From contig JBITNC010000001.1 of assembly GCA_050084985.1 (NCBI GenBank), positions 193,750,001 to 193,814,000 on the forward strand: a DNA stretch of 64,000 nt, given 5' to 3'. A program made the position numbers and the translations under genes. Shown one piece after another: positions 23,414 through 33,904 of this stretch. The notes under the pieces are model-generated. The model searched no databases, had not been told where the DNA came from, and worked only from the letters and a program-made list of their open reading frames with translations. This DNA is from Nageia nagi. Its lineage: Eukaryota > Pinophyta. Numbering within the stretch: position 1 is the stretch's first letter; every line of letters starts with the position of its first letter.

Positions 23414-25225
23414 TCATTTCCTCCAATCATACAAAAGAAAATCAAAATTTTCAAGAAATAAGTGGTGGCACTCCTTCCACTCTCTAAGTAGGAACTCTTC
23501 CATTGTTGATGTTGCTCCTCCAAGATTGAGTGCTTTTTGGTAATTTGCTCCCCTTTGAACAAAATTCTTTATGGTCTTCAACAACCATATTCTCTCTTCT
23601 TCATGGTCCTCAAACCATTCTTGTATTGGTATTCCATCAATGCTATAAGTATTGGTTTTCAAGAACCAATCTCTCTCACAATGGTGTTTGAACCATTCTT
23701 TCATCTCTCTCTCATTTTTTATATGGTGTTTAAACCATGTTTGCAAGTAGTCATTTGCTCTTGCATTCATTACATCATAGCATACTCCACATGAGTATGT
23801 TCTCATTATTTCACAATAATCATTATACCACATTACTCTCTCACAAATGTCTACACACACTTTGAGACAATACATGGCCACACATTGGCTAATTACATAT
23901 GCAACTTTGAGTTGCTCCTCACACAAATTATCACTCCAAATATCACACCTAACTAAGGTTTTACATTCTTCATTTGGATCCATATGATCCAAGTCTTCAA
24001 TCTTCATCATTGTCTTCATCACAAGAAGACTATCCTTCAAGGTTTCTTTAATGAAACCATCTTCATGCCATGTTTCCTCCAAAGTTTCTTCAACTTGAGG
24101 ATTCTTCAACCTATTTTCATAAAATAAATCATTAGTATAAAAATATTTTTCACCTCTAATGGTGATCTCCTTTGTGCTTTTTTCTTCTTCACAAAGTACT
24201 ATCTCACTATTCTTTCTCTCCTCCTTGAGATATACTTTGGCATTCACTCTTAGTGAGTGATCTTCTTGCATGAACATGGAGCTTATAGCCTCCATTTCTT
24301 CTTCATCAATGACCTCTCTAAGATCATCATCCCATATTGTCTTCATAAGACAATCATCATGTGCCTCCTCCATGAAGCATTCCTCATCTTCTCCTCTCTT
24401 CTCAACAAGAAGAAGATTCTCACATACACTCTCCTCCTTGAGAGTTTCTTCTTGGTGATCTTCACATTGGGTGTCTTCACCATCAACTTGAGTAATGGAA
24501 TCATCATCACATATTATTTGAGCCTTGTCTTCATTCACTCCATGTGAGTGAGTTTCATCTACTCCATGTGAGTAGTTTTCAGCCATGGAACACTCCTCCT
24601 TGAGTGTGTCATCATCTTGTTCTTTATCAAAAAAGAACTCTTGCCAACATTGGGTTGACTCCTCCTCATTCTCCATCATAAGAATGGGTTCACAATATGC
24701 TTCTTCCACAAAGCATTCATCATCATATGGCTGAAATGGTGTCTTCTATGAACACTCTTCAAATGTCTCCTCCATAAGACATGGATCATCACAAGGCCAA
24801 TCTAATTCCTCTTCATCATCATGCATGCCTTCTTCATAAGACATGTCTTCAAAAAATCCTTCAAAAGGATCTTTAAAACATGGCTCTTCCCATGAGCCTT
24901 AATCAAAAGAATATTTCAATGCTTTCCAAGCTATTGTAGCTGATTTACAATTAGCAATGATGGGAAAAACATTCTCTTTCATGGCTTTTCTCAAGTCCAT
25001 GAGAGCTAAGCAATTTTGATATTGCTTTTCCTTATTTTCTCTTTTCTCCTCTCCTTTAAGAGAACTCCAATTTGGGGGTTCTTCATAGCCTTCTTGGATT
25101 ATATCCCAAAATCCTTTTACCTTCATCAAGTTCTTCATTATTATGCTCCACCAAGCATAATTTTCTCCATCAAACTTGGGTAGCAACAAGTCTTCAGACA
25201 TGGTGCCTATTAAATCCTTATACAT
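23414..25225 (-). pseudogene. gag N-terminus fused in frame to a Glu/Asp-rich domain; two stops
   Basis: One 604-codon frame broken only by TAA at 24899-24901 and TAG at 24746-24748. Residues 1-108 (from ATG at 25225) match the copia gag N-terminus: LPKFDGENYAWWSIIMKNLM, GFWDIIQEGYEEPPNW, and a helix ending ATIAWKALKYSF. Where gag should continue into its central helices and CCHC knuckle, the frame instead enters a strongly acidic region (runs such as DDDTLKEE, VIDEEEMEA) and ends with Trp/His-rich repeats EWFKHHCERDW and EWFEDHEEERIW. The open part 23414-24709 begins at a GTG; its first ATG codes MMENEEES. No enzyme motif is seen. It is either a modified gag or a captured host sequence, with function unknown. 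The long frame in so young an element suggests recent selection or recent capture. Confidence 0.75.
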
Positions 25226-25601
25226 ACCATCAAAATAATTAATCTCAATAGTAATATTTAATTACTATTATGTGCACATTTATTTAGACTATCCTACCTT
25301 GCAAGGCTCACATGGATCCTTTACTTCCTTTCTCTTCTGCCTAATTCACAGGCTATAGCTTCCATTTCTAGTTGCTTTGCTTTTTCCAGCTGAAGAGAAT
25401 TAGCTCATTTCCATCTCTAATTCCTCTAGTTTCACCATCCGCTTCTTTGGCATCCAGGTTGAGATGGATGTTATTCACAGGCCTCAGGCATTCGTATCCA
25501 TGTCCCACATCTACACTTACTTTCTAGAGAGGTGATTCATCTTGCTGCTTATGGTTGTTGGCTGTGTCACCCTCTAGCCACTTCTTTCTTCAGTGTGGGC
25601 T

Positions 25602-25826
25602 CCTTTCAACAGCCACGAGTCCAACACCTCCAAGACCAAATACTGCAACTATCGAACCCTTCTTCAGCTTGGCGACATTCAAAGTAGCACCCATCCTTGT
25701 GGAGACACCGTAACTAAGAATACAAGCTCTATTGAGAGGAGCTATAGGGTTGATTTTGGCAACACATCTGATGTGAGCAACTATATACTCACTGAAGGTG
25801 GATGTCCCTAGAAAGTGATAAATGGG
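25602..25826 (-). pseudogene. captured alcohol dehydrogenase fragment A
   Basis: 75 uninterrupted codons match plant class [55 protein letters not shown] and the Rossmann loop [15 protein letters not shown]. The Cys that binds catalytic zinc in ILSCG is Tyr here (ILSYG), so it is non-functional. The order and spacing inside the fragment are those of a normal ADH. It lies in the element leader, in the same orientation as gag. Confidence 0.88.
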
Positions 25827-25906
25827 TCAAATCTCCTAGGAAATAAATCAATTCCTATAATTCGAGTAGCTCTAGTGACTCTAGCTCCTTTGGCTCATAG
25901 GCCTTC
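25827..25906 (-). pseudogene. captured alcohol dehydrogenase fragment B, out of order
   Basis: About 26 codons reading GARVTRATRIIGIDLFPRRF, the ADH segment that normally follows the GxGxxG loop (EGARxxGASRIIGIDLNPxxF). Here it lies immediately 5' of fragment A, the reverse of the order in ADH, and shifted by one reading frame at the junction. One codon is a stop and one residue is missing. Confidence 0.78.
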
Positions 25907-26976
25907 TACGAACACCTCTTCTCACTAGCATAGATCTACCATCCCTCCAATTTAGCTCTCAAGAGTCACACAGTGCACATCTCCTCCATGCTACCTTCAC
26001 ACACGTATCCTCATGTGAGATCTTCATGCTCTTCTAGCGTACATCTCCTCTACCTTCACCTTCTCCTCATGCTGCTTGAAATGTAATGAACATTAACAAT
26101 AGTCCAACAGCGCTACTTTGCCTTCACCTCCTATAACACATCAAGTCTCCTATGTGATCCTACAATGCATGCAAATATCCTCTCATAATGCGTGACTCTT
26201 GAGCCATCAAACATGTGAACAACAACCTCATGACTCTAAGTGTGGGATTCCTTTCTCAGCACAGGCTTAACACTGCTCCTCAACAATGTTGGCTCCTCCT
26301 CCATTCAGGTCATGAAACTAGATCAGTTCATGTGACTCCTCCATGCGATCACTATAACGCATGTCTCCTTGCAGCCAATGGATAGATTGCAACTAACTTT
26401 CACACATAGCCGATACACGATCTTCCAACGTGCCTGATGTCCTCCATAAAACATAATCCTTCATGCCCAGACCTGATCTAGGCACAGTCTACCTAAATCA
26501 TTCACCTCAACAAGCATACAAACATCCACCACTGAAGCCACCATTGCAAATACCAAAGCAAATACAATGACCTCTAGCTATTCAATAAAATTTCCTAGAA
26601 TGGCTATAACAATAGCCCAATTAACCCATTCCTCTTAATTGCACAGTGCATGGGAACACCATCGTTCCTACTCATGTCTTACAGATCTGACTCAGTAGAC
26701 GCATGCATACTTTTGGCCCTAACAAACTCCTTTCTCAACCTTTTCCTCTTGAGCCTCATAGCAGTGCACATCTCCTCTTTTTTGCTGTGCATGGGTTTCC
26801 TTCAAACCTTGCCCATCTATTTTCTAATTTTTCTCCATAGGCTTTGGATCTCACACTTGCAAGAATTTGATAAATTATTTGCAATGCATCCACAAGCTCA
26901 ATAACTTTGATGATAGTCCTTGAGGAGATTGATAAGATCCTTCAAGACTTCACCCACTCTAACCCTATGATTGATT

Positions 26977-26990
26977 CAGCTCTGATACCA
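26977..26990 (-). other. primer-binding site of young element (tRNA-iMet type)
   Basis: Minus strand TGGTATCAGAGCTG two bases inside the 5' LTR. Confidence 0.92.
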
Positions 26991-26992
26991 AC

Positions 26993-27310
26993 TGAGAGAA
27001 CCATAAATGTTCTTCTATATTCATAAAAATGGGTTACATATTTATAGGCTTTGTGAGCCATTACAAGACAAGCTAAATAGTTGAGATGCAATATTCTCAC
27101 ACCATAACAAATATCACAAATAGCACACCTACGTGAACTACAAGACAATAAGTGATGCCTATCCTAACAAATAGGCTAAGTATGGAATATGGTCAACATA
27201 GACCAAATATTCCTCACAAGCTAATATTAATACTTTAGGAAATACTCTTAATCCTAATTAATTAATCTATTAACTTAGGACTTAGGGATATGTAGGGTAT
27301 AATTCCAACA
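26993..27310 (-). repeat. 5' LTR of young element
   Basis: 318 bp, nearly identical to 23024-23340, followed by TTAAA at 27311-27315. Confidence 0.95.
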
Positions 27311-27399
27311 TTAAAACCCAACTTAATAAAATTGAATTGCTCTAAATATTTTAGAACTACTTCCTTACCTAGATGTCTACTTATAATTTGATAGGTTAA

Positions 27400-28282
27400 T
27401 AGGGAATAATGAATGATACATTCCATTCATGAAACAAGAATTGAAGAAAGGTTTTAAAATAAAAAATATGATCTATCTTCACTACTACTTAGATGTTGAA
27501 GTGACTCAAACATTAAGGTACATATTCATTTACTAAAAGAAGTACATTAGAGAATTACTAATTAAATGATTTGGCATGGAAGATTGTAAAACTCTTTTTA
27601 CTTCAATAAAATAAAATTTGAAGTTGACATCAATTGAATGGAGCTAATTTATTTAACCATAACTAGACCATATATTTCATTCATTGTTAGTCTAATATTC
27701 TCTCAATTTATGCAAAAAATGTATGAACATTAGGTAGAAGCAAAGAGAGTCATTATATTTGAAAAGAACACAAGATTTTGGGATCAAATATTATAAGGTG
27801 GGATAATTCAAATTGATTAGATATTCATATTCAAAATTTTATGGTAATAAAGAGAATGGATTTTCTACTTCATGTTATATCATGAATCTTGGATTGATAG
27901 ATATCTCTTGGAGGCCTCAAAAATAGTCCATTCTAATAGATTCCACTACAAAGAAAGAATATATGATTGTTGAAAAGGAAACAAATGAGATTATGTGGCT
28001 TAGAAAGATACTAGAAGATTTGTAGGAGAAACATATATCCTCCCCACTTCACTTTTGATTCATAATACTTTCTCAAAAAATTTAGCCAAGAACCCTAAAT
28101 TTTATGATCAAACAATGCACATAAGTACAAAATATCATTTGATTAAACATCATGTAAAGAATAAAATAATTGAATTGAAATATTATTGCACTGATGATAA
28201 ACTTATAGACATCTTCACTAAGGCACTTGGATGAGAGAAGTTCAAAAAGCGGCTTGGACTTACAAATACCCCTTTGAATTAA
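27400..28282 (+). pseudogene. copia pol fragment (end of RT and RNase H)
   Basis: Plus-strand translation across shifts gives YLHYYLDVEVTQTLRYIF, then FSTSCYIMNLGLIDISWRPQ, STTKKEYMIVEKETNEIMWL, KNPKFxxQTMHxxTKYHLIK and a terminal DKLIDIFTKALG. This is the RT/RNase H tail typical of copia. It belongs to the older plus-strand element around the young insertion. Frameshifts and stops are frequent. Confidence 0.82.
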
Positions 28283-28370
28283 GCAATGGAATGTTAAGAT
28301 CATAATCCTTAGGATTATGGTTTTTATATTTTAATATATTTATTATTTATATATATTAATTATGTCATAT

Positions 28371-28548
28371 CATTTTAGGGAGTTATACTAGAAGGAATAT
28401 TGATATGCTTTTGTTATCAAGTAGACACCTACTTAAGGTAATTCCATAGCATATCATTCTCATGTATATCTTTGCATTTTAAATCTAATACAATACATTT
28501 TCTTGGAGTTACTATATCATAAATAGCCTTTGGGTACAATTCTAAACC
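28371..28548. other. probable LTR body of the copia remnant
   Basis: Continues from the LTR-like start at 28295 with no other recognisable content before the segmental duplication begins. Confidence 0.3.
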
Positions 28549-29405
28549 ACTATCATTTAAATTCTTTATTAATGGTTATTTACCTTCCCTCTATGAGGCT
28601 ACCACCAAAAGTGGGTTCCCTACAACAACAGATAATAATTGCATGCATATGGTTCCTTAAATTATCACTTGAGGTATTATAGGGGTGGTTTATTAAGAGG
28701 TAATAAAATATACAGGGGTGATTTTAAGCCACCCATGCATACTTTAAGGGGGTGGTTTTAAACCATTTCTTAATAGTTATATTTTTAAAAAGAAAAATGA
28801 TGTACCCTAGAAACATTATTCCATTTAGAAGAAAGCTTCCAAAGAATATCATCCTCAATTACTTAAGGCACATGAGCTCAATCATATAAAGACTAATTAT
28901 AGTGCTAGACATGATCTCTTGAAGGAAGGACCATTGGATTTAACCAATCATATTTCATTGTTCATATGCAAATTTTCAATACATAGTACAATTGAAAATA
29001 AATTGAACTATTAAAATTAACAACAAACTTATGTGCACAACATATTAGTATCAAGTAATTACACATTGTTATAAAAGTATAAAATTTTTAATAAATATAT
29101 CAAATGTAATTGGGCTCAATAAACATGAATAACATACAATAAATATACCTCAATATCTTATACCTTGCATGCTTTAGTATCTTAAAATGTTTAAGGTAAA
29201 CCATTATGTTATTCTCTCCTATGCTCTTGTTCTTATTCTTTTCATACCTACAAATATGTAGAAGAATACCCTTACAATATCATATGTAATAAACATGTAT
29301 AGGATTCCTATTCCAAGGGCCCTTTAGTATCCAAGGTATCCAAGAATTTCCAAACTATTTTGAGCAGATGTAGGCCTCCCACACCATAATCAAGAGGGTG
29401 AAAAT
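28549..29405. repeat. segmental duplication, copy 1 (partner 32854-33681)
   Basis: About 850 bp matching 32854-33681 in direct orientation, 4.3 kb apart. Shared strings include 'acataaatttaataaacata'-like runs, 'atttgtaataaacatgta'-like runs, 'ttccaagggccctt' and 'taatcaagaggrtgaaaat'. Divergence is substantial (point changes and indels throughout). No gene is seen inside. Confidence 0.8.
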
Positions 29406-29459
29406 ATTATATTAGCCTAGGATGTAAGCTACATGCACATAAACTCTAAAATAAGTGTG

Positions 29460-29905
29460 TTCATGATCAAGTACACCATATGATATAAACTTATCCAAAT
29501 GCACCAATAAATGATATGGAATGATTCAATTGCATGATATAATATGAAATGATCTAAGTACATCATATAATTTGAAATAATTTACAATTGTACCATATGA
29601 TATGAAATATATACCAACATATGATATGAAATTATCTAAGTACACCATACAGTTTGAAATGATGCAACTATACCAATGATATAAATTATCTAAATACACC
29701 ATATGATTGTAACTGCATATGATATGAAGTATCCAAATGCACCATATGATATGAAATTATCTAAATGCACCAACATATGATATGAAATGATCTAAGTACA
29801 CCATATGATCTAAAATGATGAAATTATACCATATGATATGAAATGATCTAAATACATCATATGATATGAAATTATCCAAGTCTACCATATGATATAAAAT
29901 TATGA
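29460..29905. repeat. minisatellite of ~27-30 bp, consensus like 'accatatgatatgaaatgat'
   Basis: About 16 degenerate units made of 'caccatatgatatgaaat' followed by 'gatctaagta' or a variant. The same unit recurs in short runs near 34800-34940, 35530-35660, 36250-36520 and 38260-38340, and inverted at 37430-37610. Confidence 0.85.
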
Positions 29906-29939
29906 ACTTTTAAGTAGATGCAATTATCAGGTGTAAAGC

Positions 29940-31560
29940 CAAACTCTACAACATTTTCCATGAATTCAAAAATGTAAAATAATACAAAAGGCCTATGAAT
30001 TATTTTACAAGATGTATGATGCAAATGTAAGTTTCATGGATTGTAATGATTGTAAGATACATATAAAATATTTTTTTTAATAAAGGCCTATAGACATATA
30101 TGAAAAATATGTAAGAATACACAAGGCCTAGGTATTGTTTGATAAGATGCATTATGCAAACATAATTTGATGGTATGCATTAATTGCAAGATACACACAA
30201 AATGTGATTTTAAAAAAATGCAAAAAAATACAAGACATGGGTAGTGCACAAGAATACAAGGTCATGTACTATGAAAAAATACTAGGTTATGAATTGAAAG
30301 AATACTTTCTTGCCTTGCACATCATCTTAATTTTTAATAGGTTGGTCACAATATTCATTTTTAATAGGTTTGTTACAACATTCACATAACATTTTGGACC
30401 TTGTTTTTGGATATGAAGATTATGCAATGTACTAATATGATAATTATGATAAAGGATTATAGAATTATGTTCAAATGATTCAAATATGGTCTACAGTTTT
30501 AATTATTTCTCAAATTATTTAAATGTGTTTTATAGTACTAGTACCACAATATTTGAATTTACAAGCACCAAGTAGACACATCTACACACACAAGTAGGAC
30601 TTTTTTGGAAAAGATAAATGTAACATAAAACCTTATATACATGTATGAAAAATGTGAAAAAATACACAAGGCTTGAGAATTATTTAACAAGAAGCATGAT
30701 GCAAAAATAATTTCATGGAATATAATAATCTTGAGGATATAGATAAAATGGGTTTTCTAAATAGGATCTAGGACTTTTAAGAAGATGTAATTATCAAATG
30801 TAAATCAAAACTCTATTACCTTTTTAAATATTCTTCCAATATGTGACACCATGATATCTGTATAAGTTGGTATGAACATCCATCAAAGAGTAGTTAAATG
30901 AATTTACATTGAATATTCTAGTTGTGAATGCCTTGATAGGCATGTATGAAAAATATGGAAGTAGATACAAGTCCTATTAATTATTTAACAAGATGTATGA
31001 TGCAAACATAATTTCATGAAATGCAATGGTCTTGATAATATGCATGAAATGGATTTTCTAAAAAGGCCTTAGAGACTTTTAAGTAGATGCAATTTTTAGA
31101 TGTAACGCCAAACTTTGTAATCATTTTCAACATTTTTCTAACATGTGCCACCATGGGATCTCTAGAAGAAGGTATGTACATTCATTAAAGAGTAGTATAA
31201 AATGGTTTTACATAGAATGTTTTACTTGGGTATTCCTTGATAGGCATGTATGCAACATGTTAAAGAATACATAAGACTCAATAGTTATTTGACAAGATGC
31301 ATGATGCAAACATAGTTTCATGGAATATAATAATTAGAGGATATAAAATTCATGGCTACAACAAGGATTCCCTTAAACTCTTTGATTTGTTAAAGCACTT
31401 GGAAACAAACCCTAATAACATGACCTTTGTATGTGTTTTGCTTGCATGCAACCATATAGGTCTAGTGGAATGAGGGTTTTGAATACTTTGATAGTATGAG
31501 TGAATCTTATTTCATTATTTCTATGATGAATTATTATACATGCATTGTTACCAATATCAT
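29940..31560 (+). pseudogene. decayed PPR (PLS-type) repeats, block 1
   Basis: At least five relics of one PPR unit occur at about 30009, 30142, 30688, 30989 and 31292, coding variants of 'RIHKAHELFxKMHDANIVSW' (for example KAYELFYKMYDANV). They are followed at 31361-31468 by a clean stretch KDSLKLFDLLKHLETNPNNM then TFVCVLLACNHIGLV, the next PPR motifs of an organelle RNA-editing type PPR protein. Stops and shifts abound and there is no start or continuous frame. Confidence 0.82.
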
Positions 31561-31960
31561 AAACCTTGAATTTGGTGTGTGAATGTATGTACTTTGCATG
31601 TATAAATTGAATGTTATGGTTCATGAAGGCTATCTTGAGGGAGCTTTATGAACTTCAGTACCAAAATACCCATAAACCCTAATTGAGTGTGTGGGTATAT
31701 GTACTTCATGCTTGTAAATATAATATTATAGTTCATGAAGGTTATATTGAGGAACCTTTGAAATTTAGTGCTAAAAATACCCATAAATCCTTAATCAGGT
31801 GTGTGGATGTGTCTACTTGATGTTTGTAAATCAAATGTTATGGTTTGTGAAGGATATCTTGTGAAAGACTTGAAAATCAATGCCAAAATACCCATAAACC
31901 CTGAATTAGTTATGTGTATGTGTCTACTTGGTACTTATAAATTAAATGTTGTGATAGACA
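31561..31960 (+). repeat. 111-bp (37-codon) tandem repeat derived from the PPR C-terminal region
   Basis: Units start at about 31561, 31674, 31785 and 31896 (periods 113, 111, 111). The consensus codes IPINPELVVWMCLLGACKSN followed by VMVHEGYLEGALNFSAK, matching the E-motif region of PLS-class PPR proteins (AGYLEEALNFI..MPIKPD..VWxCLLGAC). The frame 31801-31995 stays open through 1.5 units, then runs into another PPR start (IYEKYERIHKT). Confidence 0.78.
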
Positions 31961-32220
31961 TATATGAAAAATATGAAAGAATACACAAGACCTAAGATTT
32001 ATTTAACAAGATGCATGATGCAAATACAATTTCATAGTTTGCAATGATTACATGATATACACAAAATGGATTTTCTAAAAAAAAGCCCATAAACACATGA
32101 AAATATGGAAGAATACACGAGACCTAGGATTTGTTTAACAATATGCATTATATAAGCATAGTTTTATGGTGTAGACTAATTGCAAGATATACATAAAATA
32201 CAATTTCTAAATAAATACAA
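31961..32220 (+). pseudogene. further PPR unit relics
   Basis: Two more copies of the YEKYERIHKT / KMHDAN unit, at about 31960-32040 and 32100-32170, both broken. Confidence 0.65.
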
Positions 32221-32238
32221 AAAAAATATAAGGCATGA

Positions 32239-32274
<36 letters not shown>
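32239..32274. repeat. (TA)n microsatellite
   Basis: About 36 bp of uninterrupted TA. Confidence 0.9.
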
Positions 32275-32278
<4 letters not shown>

Positions 32279-32853
32279 AACATGTAGAAAAATACAAGAT
32301 CACAAACTATGGAAAAAACACAAGGTCATAAACTAAAACAATACCTACTTGTATTGCACCTCATTTGTCCTCATCTCATCTCATCTCTCTTCATCTCACC
32401 TTATCTCCTTTGTTCTCACCTTGAAAAATGTTCCTTGCTCTCCTCTAACCCCTCAATCAACAAAATTAATATAAATGAAAATATTCCAAGTACCCACCTA
32501 GTTCCTTGCATGTGACTTTTTTAAGTTTTTTGGTTTTCATTAAGGGGTAGTCTTAAACCACCTCATTATATTTTTTAGGGGAAATTTTTAATTGCCCCAT
32601 AAAAACCACTACTAAAATCTTAAATTGAGGTGGTTAAAAATTACCTCTCAAAAACCTCTTCAAAGTTTTTGCCTCCAAAGTCCACTTTTAGTCTAGTGAG
32701 TTAAATGATGGGCTTAATATAGTTTTTCAAAAAAAGTAGAGAGTTTTTATTTAATTATACTTCACACACACACATATATATTCTTTTATATTAATTTTTC
32801 CTTAAACTAGAATTAGATGATTAAGTAATACTAGATCAAAAAGGTTTTTTGGT

Positions 32854-33681
32854 ATCATTTATAAACTATGAGTTAAGGCCTTTACTAATGGTTATTCAAA
32901 TACCCTCTAGGTGGGTGATGCCAAAAGTAGGTCTCCTATGGTGGCAATTAATAACTTCCAAAATATGTTCCTTAAACCATCATGTAATTTCTTATGGGGT
33001 CAATTTTAAATCATTCTCATATACTTTAAAATGGTGGTTTTAAATTGTCATTTAAAATATAAATTAAAAAAAAAAATGTATCTTAGAATCATTCTTTCAA
33101 ATGGAAGAATATTTTCATACTATGCCATCCTTATTTACCCTAGCCACCCAAGCTCAATCATAGAGAGCTCAATTATAGTGTTGGCTATGGAATCTCAAAG
33201 GATGGCCTAATGGATTTGACCAATCACCTTTCACCATTCATATGTAAATTTATAATACATAGCATAATTGAAAATAAATTAAACTATTAGTATCAATAAT
33301 AAACTTATGTATATGAAATATCATTATCATGCAATTACACATCATTATAAAAGTATAAAAGGTTTAATAAACATATCAAACATAATTAGGCTCAATAAAC
33401 ATGAACAACATACAATAAAGATAAATTAATATTTTCTACCTTATATGCTTCAATATCTTCAAAAATATGAGGTAAACCATTATATTATCCTCTCCTATGC
33501 TCCTCTCCTTCTCCTCTTAAAACCTATAAATATGTAGAAGAATACCATTCAAAGATTATATGTAATAAACATGTAGAATATTCCTCTTCCAAGGGCCCTT
33601 GAGCACCCAATGTATCCAATAAATTCAATACTATCTTAAGTGGATGTGCACCTCCCACATCCTAATCAAGAGGATGAAAAT
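32854..33681. repeat. segmental duplication, copy 2 (partner 28549-29405)
   Basis: Direct, diverged copy of 28549-29405; decayed PPR sequence follows both copies, so the duplicated unit probably included PPR sequence. Confidence 0.8.
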
Positions 33682-33904
33682 GAAAGAGTAGGACATATCC
33701 ACACATATAGGTAGTAATTTTTAGAAAAATGAAATGGAACATAAAACTTGATAGATATTATGTAAAATATAGAATATGCATGATGCAAATAGTTTTATGG
33801 ACTACAATGATTGTAGGATATGCAATTCATGTTCACAACAAGGATACCCTTAAATGTTGATTATATGAAGCACCTAGGAACCTTATGTTTTGTTTGCATT
33901 TGGC

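Larger units (their letters stand above)
25226..26976 (-). other. leader of young element with captured sequence
   Basis: 1.75 kb between gag ATG and primer site, notably richer in GC and CpG than other repeats here. It contains two alcohol dehydrogenase fragments (25602-25906). The remainder (25907-26976) has no recognised gene, but its composition suggests further captured DNA. Confidence 0.55.
23024..27310 (-). mobile_element. young non-autonomous copia-type LTR element
   Basis: A 4,287-bp element with 317/318-bp LTRs that differ by only three substitutions and one 1-bp indel (~1%), a perfect TTAAA duplication, an iMet primer-binding site (minus TGGTATCAGAGCTG near 26977-26990) and a polypurine tract (minus CAAAGGGGAGAA at 23341-23352). 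It lacks protease, integrase, RT and RNase H altogether. Content, 5' to 3' on the minus strand: a 1.75-kb leader with alcohol dehydrogenase fragments, a gag N-terminus, an acidic ORF in the same frame, then the 3' LTR. It must depend on a copia partner for mobility (inference from the missing pol). Confidence 0.93.
22069..28370 (+). mobile_element. plus-strand copia remnant, interrupted by a younger element
   Basis: LTR-like sequence sharing 'atcataatccttaggatt' is found at about 22074-22140 and 28295-28365, and a copia pol 3' end precedes the right copy. Most of the 5' half is missing or unreadable. The young element 23024-27310 sits inside it with target duplication TTAAA. Outer limits are approximate. 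Confidence 0.55.

Noticed and set aside
23537-24547. Plus-strand frames opposite the acidic ORF
   Set aside because: Shadow frames of the minus-strand coding sequence, with the Ser/Phe/Leu bias expected from complementing Glu/Asp-rich codons.
26650-26904. Plus-strand hydrophobic frame that looks like membrane segments
   Set aside because: It is antisense to the leader of the young element, in a pyrimidine-rich tract; Leu/Phe/Ser richness follows from base composition.
29460-29905. Possible CRISPR-like regular repeats
   Set aside because: Contiguous degenerate units without unique spacers, in a plant nuclear context; this is a minisatellite.
28680-32680. G-rich/C-rich 'ggggtggttt' and 'aaaccacct' strings near 28685-28780 and 32540-32670 as a possible further MITE
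   Set aside because: Suggestive inverted strings, but I could not define matching ends or a target duplication.
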